From NCBI GenBank assembly GCA_037367405.1, contig JAZKJV010000093.1, forward strand, positions 434,001-498,000: DNA of 64,000 bases, given 5' to 3'. Positions 57,840 to 64,000 of this stretch are shown one piece after another. The translations under genes were made by a program, and so were the position numbers. Source of the DNA: Ottelia alismoides. Taxonomy: Eukaryota > Streptophyta > Magnoliopsida > Alismatales > Hydrocharitaceae. Numbering within the stretch: the stretch's first letter is position 1; each line of letters begins with the position of its first letter. Under the pieces are notes generated by a model that did no database searches, was not told the DNA's origin, and saw only the letters and a list, made by a program, of their open reading frames with translations.

Positions 57840-59165
57840 AGTGGAGATTTGGTGTTATTATGTTCTTATGGTGTGGTTTGATGCGGCCCTTTAATGAGGT
57901 TTAGATCGCAGCAAATCATAATTAGGGTCTTTTACAGATATGCCCCCTTAAAAAAGTGATATCGTTTTGGTACCTAATCTTTTTAAGATGGGCTGGTTAA
58001 GTGCAGATTGGGTGTTGTTATGTTCTTATGATGTGGTTTGATGTGGCCCTTAATGAGGTTTAGATTGCAACATATCATAGTTAGTGTTTTTTTACATATA
58101 TGCCCCTTTATAGGAAGAAAAATATCTTTTTGATGCCTAACGTTTCAGGTTGGTTTAATGCAGGTTGGGTGTTATTATGTTCTTGTGGTATGCTGTGGTG
58201 CGACCATTTAATGAGGGTTTTGATCGCAACAGATCACAGTTAGGGGTTTTTACATATTCACCCCTTTAAAAAAGATGGTTTGCTTTTGGTGTCTAACATT
58301 TCAGGTTGATGTAATATGGGTTGATTTAATGCAGGCTGGGTGTTATTATGTTCTTGTGATTTGTTGTTGTGTGTTATTATGTTCTTGTGATTTGTTGTTG
58401 TGTGGCCATTTAATCTCGGGTGGTTTACTTAAATGGGGAGAGAGGAAAAAAATATACCCAAAATGGTTTGCCGCTTCGTGTTCCGTGCACGGCAAACGGT
58501 TTGACGGGAGGGGGCGGGGAATTCAAATTTTGTCGTCCACGTGGCGCGGCAAACCGTTTGCCGCGCGCGGAACACGAAGCGGCAAACGGTTTGCCGATAT
58601 ATGCCTACTATGGGAATAATTTTCAAGCCGTCCTCATTTTGAGGAATATTTTTCAAAGTTAATACCCAATTGGGATTAACTCTTTGATTGCAAGAGAACA
58701 TGGTTAGATTTTTAACATGTATGCCCCTGTAAAAGATGATCCCATTTTGGAGCCCAACATTTCGAGTTGATTTAATGCAGATTGGGTGTTATTATGTTCT
58801 TATGATATGCTTTGAAGTGCCCCTTTATTGAGATTTAGATTGCAACAAATCACATTAGGTGTTCTTACAGATACACCCCTTTAAAAAAGATTATATCATT
58901 TCGGTGTCTAACATTTCAGGTTGATTGAATGCAGGTTGGGTGCCATTGTGTTTATGTGGTTTGTAGTTGTGTGGCCTTCTAATGAGGTTTTAATTGCGAG
59001 AGATCATAGTTGGGGTTTTTTTACATATATGCCCTTTAGATTGTGCTCCTGTTTATAAAATTGCAACATTTCAGCATGTTGATTTGATGTAGATTGCGTG
59101 TTATTATTTTCTTATGATATTGTCCATATATGTAGTGATATTTTGGTGTTTAATATCTCAATGCA
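57840..59165. repeat. degenerate ~156-bp tandem repeats
   Basis: The word GGGTGTTATTATGTTCTT and close variants occur near 57852, 58007, 58163, 58334, 58366, 58781, 58937 and 59095, mostly 155-171 bp apart. Each unit also has GTTTAGATTGCAACA..ATCA and ACATATATGCCCCTTTA. Units differ considerably, so the array is old. It lies just after the candidate exon ending at 57516 and could be intronic. Confidence 0.8.
58415..58685. mobile_element. ~270-bp insertion rich in GGCAAACGGTTTGCC palindromes
   Basis: The insertion breaks one ~156-bp repeat unit after CCATTTAAT. The arm GTTTGCCGCTTCGTGTTCCG (58466-58485) is perfectly inverted at 58568-58587. CGGCAAACCGTTTGCCG (58547-58563) and CGGCAAACGGTTTGCCG (58580-58596) are near-perfect palindromes. 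A minus-strand frame repeats RQTVCRA three or four times as a by-product. No terminal repeats of a known family were recognised. Confidence 0.5.
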
Positions 59166-60785
59166 GTGAACTTTGTTAACAATGCCACATTTTGCATTGA
59201 GATGGTAAAATTTATATTCAGGGATGTAAAATATGATCTGACGAAAAATCATACTTTACATCCATGAATACTATTACTATTTTTAGGGGTATATGTGTAA
59301 TTATAAGATTATAAGGATACTTATGTAATAACTTACGGTTCCGGGGTATATGTATGTAGAAACAACTATTTTTGGTATTTAAAAACCATTTTATTTCATG
59401 CACTTTTGCATAGTTACCCATTTTAAAAAAAATATATTTTATTGATAATTAAAAGAAAGAGACCGGTATCCCATAAATGTGGATAAAAAGATGGATGACC
59501 AAAAAAAAGAGAGCATGGTAACTAGAAGAAGTAGAAGAACTAATTCAACACTAATATCCAATTTGCCCGCGTTTTTTATCATATGTAAGCTAGCTTTGAT
59601 AAATGGAGGATTTATTCAATGGGAGTCGTTTCTGCGAATGAAGATGGCATGGGGAATACCATCGAAAAAAGCGTGCAGTCTGAAATTGCTTTTGGCGATT
59701 AGTGATAAGTGAGGTTTATCCTTCGTTCTTGTTCAGTTTGTTCGTGGGGTATTGAAGGAGATACTGTGGATAGAGGCATAATAGATAATGTAACTATAAT
59801 CTAGATGTTATCTTAATCCAAATATGCACATGTACCCACTAAAAGATGTGAGACGAAGGGAAGGAAGGCTTAATGGAGAGGACGATGAGTGCGTAGATTG
59901 TAAGGCAATTCGTCGAATTAGTGTTTTGGAAGGAAGATCATTTTTTTGCCATAGAAGTACCCTTAAAATGTTGAAAGTGAACTTCTTTGGAGATAATGTC
60001 TAGAAGCCATTTAAATAATATCCTAAAAGTCCTTGAAAATGTTATTAGATAGACAAACATGATTAGGAGAGTGATGTGATTAGATCTCTAATTTAATTGG
60101 AATCCTAACATGTGATGTAAGCAAAGGCACACTTCACTCCATGGTGGCTCCTATTATGTGTAGGATCATATTCTAGATGCTCTTCAACTTTGTCAGCTTT
60201 TTCTCAATCATTTCAACTCGCCCATATGCAAAAAGCTTAGGATTGATTATATCATATTGCCATTAAGGTAACAACCCCCACTATTCCATAAGGTACCCTA
60301 CTTAAGTATAGGACCAACGGATGTGGGGATTCCTCCAAATTAATCAATGGATATTTAGATGTTGATCCCACTCTCTTATCAAATCACACCACTACCCTTG
60401 TAATCTTCATCGATATTTGATCCGTTATCATTTTCACTTTATACATATTTTGACATTCATATCCATATCTGTTTTAGAATATATAAAGACATAGATTTTG
60501 CTTTTATTTTCTTGTAGTATCTGTATTTATATTAATGTATATTTAGAAATATAAGCAACAAACTTTTTAGTCTTCTTGCATCATATTTGATATAATTCTT
60601 ATAAGATAAATACATTTATTACGTTCCATTCAATACATGTATAGTCAAGTTGATGTATAAAGTATTCATGTTATTATTCATATGTGGTTTGTATATACTT
60701 TATATTTGTATTAGTTTTTAGAGAAAAGATAACACCATTATTAATGTCCACCGGTATTCATATAGGCATTTGTGTTCATATTATA
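59166..60785. other. intergenic AT-rich DNA, nothing recognised
   Basis: One 77-codon frame (59479-59712) resembles nothing I know. 60410-60780 has CATATCCATATCTG-like words similar to the arms of the hAT-like element at 764, which may mark another old copy. No gene or RNA signal seen. Confidence 0.4.
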
Positions 60786-61067
60786 GAGGGTTTTTTTACC
60801 CCTTGTTCCTTATTAACTTATGCAATATCAGTAATGCCCCCCTCCCAATTTTTTGTAATATCAGTTGTATCCTTGACATCTTACAAAATTAACGGTTCTA
60901 CCCTTTTGTAATATTTCCCTACTTTACATTAATGGAAAGGTACAACTATGAATTTTGTAAGAATTCATAGACACAACTAATATTACAAAAAGAGGAGGAA
61001 CACAACTGACTTTACAAAAAGGTGAGGAACATTTGATGTTGCAGAAGTGATAATAAAACACTGCATT
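60786..61067. mobile_element. long inverted-repeat MITE
   Basis: The left half (TTTTTTGTAATATCAGTTGT, then ATCTTACAAAATTAACGG) is inverted in the right half (TTTTTGTAATATTAGTTGTG, then TTCTTACAAAATTCATAG on the minus strand). The arms are roughly 110 bp with substitutions and small gaps. The ends are near GGGTTTTTTTACC. A 3-bp or other duplication could not be fixed. No coding. Confidence 0.55.
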
Positions 61068-61129
61068 TTAAAATAATAATACGATCACATATGTACACCC
61101 TTTGCATCCCTACCATGACCATGTAATCT

Positions 61130-61580
61130 TATCAACTCTTTTACGAGAACATATCCTCTACAATACTGTAGAGGACTGTTGTAAATCGAGACCAAGCTTC
61201 AAGATCGAGTGGTTTGCACAAATTCCCACAGTAAGGACCCACAAAACACTTATTTCGTGTGAACCGCTCGATCAAGATCGAACAGCTCTCCCTGTTAGGG
61301 CACTGCTAGGGCATTCAATGCGGAGAGTGTTGTGGCACATACTAGGGCACTGGTTGAAATCTGGAACTTGTAATTTCTTTTGAACTTGTACCGCTTGTAA
61401 TCGCATGTAATTAATAAAGGTGATCAATGGTGAAGTTTTTGGGCACACACCTAAATGATGGTGGCCCTTTTTTCTTTCAAAAAAAAAAGATCGAGCTGCT
61501 CGAGCGGCCAAGGGTTTTACAACAAACCCCTTCAGTACTACAGAGGATCCGCTCGACTCTTTTACACTACCCGTGATCTT
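61130..61580. mobile_element. possible inverted-repeat element with GATCGAG words
   Basis: ATCCTCTACAATACTGTAGA on the left and, inverted, ATCCTCTGTAGTACTGAAGG on the right, both followed by TTGTTGTAAA-like text and then GATCGAG-containing sequence. A 93-codon frame (61102-61383) crosses it without similarity to known proteins. Family unknown; limits approximate. Confidence 0.35.
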
Positions 61581-61670
61581 GCAGAATTATAAAGGTTGTG
61601 GTGCAATTGGACGGGATTTTGAGGTTGAAGGTGTAAAATTCCAATTAACCAAATAAAGAGAAAGCAAGCT

Positions 61671-61744
61671 CTCTATATGAATGCAAAGCTTATAAGAACT
61701 CTATATTTCAGAGATTTCTATAAGCTTTGCATTCATATATAGAG
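61671..61744. repeat. 74-bp hairpin, 24-26-bp arms
   Basis: CTCTATATGAATGCAAAGCT, extended by TATA (61671-61694), is inverted as TATAAGCTTTGCATTC followed by ATATATAGAG (61719-61744), with one AT difference and a 24-base loop. It is AT-rich and could be a small MITE remnant. I see no evidence for a processed microRNA. Confidence 0.7.
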
Positions 61745-62560
61745 TTTGCATCTCAGCCATCCTAACCCGATACGGCGATCAGGATTCAGAAAAATCTCGA
61801 TCCTCGGATCAAGATGGGACGGTCTAGATCTCACACAACTCTCCCTGTTTAGTCCGCGTTTTATTAATTAAATCATGGATTATTTGGACAAGTGCACTTG
61901 TCATAGAAAAGAGCGATTTTTCTCTCAATTTAATCATATATATTTCCATTTAATATTTAATCATTAATATCCATTTAATCATGAAGGGAAAAAACTGTAA
62001 TTAAAATGTCCATACATAAATTATTAAATTATGTTATATATTTTAATGAAAATTTTATGCTTGTGTCTTTTCTAATTTTTCCAATAACATACATGCTCGT
62101 AACTTATTTTTTGCAATTTTACTTATACTTTCATTTTTTTTAGAAAATTCACAGTAGTACCTTTGCGTTATTATATATACTTGTACTCCTATATTTTTAC
62201 AAAATTTACAGTCGTTGCCTAAGTTATTACACTTTTGCCTCGTTATTACACAAAGTGACAATAATGTGGATTTTATAAAAATATCAACAAAATAGACCGA
62301 TTCATGACCATATTAGGGTCTTATACTAATTAACAAACACAAGCACGCGTAACTAAAAAAATTAAACTCCATTCGAGGCTAAATGTCTCAGTCTACATAG
62401 TTTATCATCCAAATCACATCAAGTTTGAGTACATGATGCAGTGGAAGCAAAAAGAAGACTAATTTTATATAATTAGTACTATACATAGGGGCACCAGGGA
62501 AATTTAACCGCTGATTGAAAAGTTGGTCTCCATCATCGGTACTCTCTGCCGTTCTTATTT
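61745..62560. other. intergenic AT-rich DNA
   Basis: 61745-61850 has CGATC-rich words similar to those near 61490, perhaps parts of one element family. 61860-62400 is AT-rich with no frame worth reporting. The right part is likely the 3' untranslated region of the neighbouring minus-strand gene. Confidence 0.4.
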
Positions 62561-62565
62561 TTTTA

Positions 62566-63431
62566 TTACTCTGCTTTTCCTGAGAAAAAATAAAGAAAAA
62601 ATTATTGATTAGAATACAGAACAAATAAATGCTTTTCCCGAAAAAAAGAGAGAAATTCATTGATTAGAATAGAAAGTAAATAAATTGATTAAATAATAAA
62701 TTTTGAAAAAATCAAATAAATGAATTTTTAACAAATTTTCAAAATTGAATTTCACTGAATTTGGTAATCTCTACCATTGGATCGAAATCCAACGGACTAA
62801 TAATCTACGTGCTCAAAATAAAGGAGCATAGCCTCGTGTAATGATCGTTGGATCGAAATCAAACGAACGGTAGATAACCCGAACACGGATCCGACTTACC
62901 GTTGGACTTCTTGCAGTGGAGCACAGCCTCGTATATCGACCGCTCGACGGCGGCGTCAGCGACGACTCCGCCGTCCCTCCTCGGACGGCAGCAGTCAAAC
63001 ACCTCGCGCCGCCTCCGCCTTCTCCTCGCCTCTCCTCCCCCTTTCCTACTGCTACCACACTTCAGCCTCCTACATATGGGCACCAACAACTTCAAGCACA
63101 CGTCTACCACCTTCCTCGCCACCGTCTCCACCATCCCCATCCTCTCCGGCATCCTCGCTTGCGGCACGAGCGCGCGCGACGACGACGAGGAGGAGATGGA
63201 GGAGAGCGACCTGCCGAAAAAGTATTCCGGTGGGGGTGGTGGCGGGTGGCGGTGCTTCTTCTCGGATGTGGGAGGAGGAGGGTAGGGGTGGGACTCCGGT
63301 GAGGGGGGCCGGCGGGGGTGCGGGTCGATCGCGATGAAAAGCGCTGCATCGTCGTCGGTGTCGAGGGCAGAGGGGTTGATGGTCACGAGCCACCGGTAGG
63401 ATAGGCTCTCCGCCGAGAGGGGCCGGTCCAT
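62566..63431 (-). CDS. two-exon host gene, conserved-looking protein of unknown function
   Basis: ATG at 63431. Exon 1 (63431-62900) encodes 177 residues plus one base and ends at SNG/GTAAGT, a strong donor. Exon 2 starts at 62579 after TTTTTTCTCAG. It completes the Gly codon and adds KAE and a TAA (62566), giving 181 residues ending CKKSNGKAE. The intron is 320 bp and AT-rich; the exon is GC-rich with a strong third-position bias, the monocot pattern. The protein has SYRWLVTINPSALDTDDDAA and LFIAIDPHPRRPP, a Pro-rich part (~40-75), a Ser run, a hydrophobic VARKVVDVCLKLLVPICRRL segment, and a basic patch. A CT-rich 5' flank with CTATATCTATAT lies 45-60 bases upstream. I recognise no catalytic motif and cannot name it. 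Confidence 0.65.
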
Positions 63432-63525
63432 CGGAGCAGAGGAGGAGTGGAGCTCTAGTTGGATGGTGGTTGGAGATATAGATATAGATGGAGGGAAAGG
63501 GGAGGGAGGCGGAAGTGTATGTCAA

Positions 63526-64000
63526 ATGACCATTTTGCCCTTTACGGCTTTGTTTAACACACGTCTCATGTACAAGGGTTTAATTTTAGAAAAACTGTGA
63601 TGAAATTACAAAACATTAAGGGTTATGTTGTGATTGGACAATATTTTAGGGATTATGGTGAAAAAAACTCTTCAGATAATGTCATAAATATTTTGTAGAT
63701 TAACTTTATCATACATTAAACAAATGTGCTATAAATAATTATTTTGTCAATTTAAAATAAATCTTCAAAAAGATTTATATACTAAAACCAAATATATAAG
63801 GATGTGAAAGTTAATTGCTGGGGATAATATCCATCAACTCCCTTTCATTTCTTATTTTAATGAAATTAATCATGCAATTTAGTAAAAGAAGGAAACATTT
63901 GCATGAAGAAGGTAGTTATGCCATATGTTTGGTGCCATAGTTAGAAAAAAAATAAAATTTAGAATTTTTTACGCTTGTACCCTTTTAAGATTTTGCAAAT
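63526..64000. other. intergenic DNA upstream of the host gene
   Basis: AT-rich, with no frame over 60 codons and no recognisable transposon. It would hold the promoter of the minus-strand gene, but I can identify no definite element. Confidence 0.4.

Noticed and set aside
61671..61744. MicroRNA precursor
   Set aside because: The arms are near-perfect and AT-rich and the loop is short. Without small-RNA data a MITE remnant is more likely.

Overview
The window is intergenic plant nuclear DNA, almost certainly monocot. It is packed with layered transposable elements and has few host genes. Plant origin is shown by short-LTR Copia elements primed by initiator-Met tRNA, an Athila-like Gypsy element primed by Asp tRNA, L1- and RTE-type LINEs, a CACTA (En/Spm) element with TNP2 and Transposase_24-type genes, and hAT MITEs with 8-bp target duplications. 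A very GC-rich first exon at the right end suggests a monocot, but the species cannot be named from the sequence. I found no prokaryotic features and no CRISPR array. I also found no wholly new molecular system. The most unusual items are structural and are listed as findings.

Layout. 1-8.57 kb: an old minus-strand L1 LINE split by a Copia (2326-6522, 5-bp target duplication) and by a hAT-like insertion (764-2022) that holds a possible organelle-derived fragment. A minus-strand Copia LTR and leader run off the left edge. 8.57-18.27 kb: a decayed plus-strand Copia (Copia-2) that received a young minus-strand Copia (Copia-3, 11607-16509, LTRs differing by one base) and a hAT MITE (17017-17998). 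18.5-25.46 kb: a composite block holding a Copia leader and LTR, an RT/RNase H remnant with its 3' LTR, an RTE LINE tail and possible small host exons. The same block recurs at 52.75-56.97 kb. The first copy alone carries a very young non-autonomous LTR element (20875-23573). 25.46-42.83 kb: a large Athila-like element with one full 3.5-kb LTR, one truncated LTR, a MITE in the truncated LTR, and a gag-pol frame broken by two stops and one frameshift. 42.83-48.86 kb: a minus-strand CACTA transposon without recognisable termini. 48.86-52.73 kb: a lone LTR of a related Gypsy family. 57-59.2 kb: a possible host exon followed by degenerate ~156-bp tandem repeats holding a palindrome-rich insertion. 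59.2-64 kb: AT-rich intergenic DNA with small inverted-repeat elements and one convincing two-exon host gene (minus strand, 63431-62566).

The coding parts do not form a pathway. They are independent mobile elements at different stages of decay, and their nesting gives a relative order of insertion. Copia-3 and the 20.9-kb element are the youngest. The 20.9-kb element encodes no protein and would depend on enzymes from an autonomous relative.
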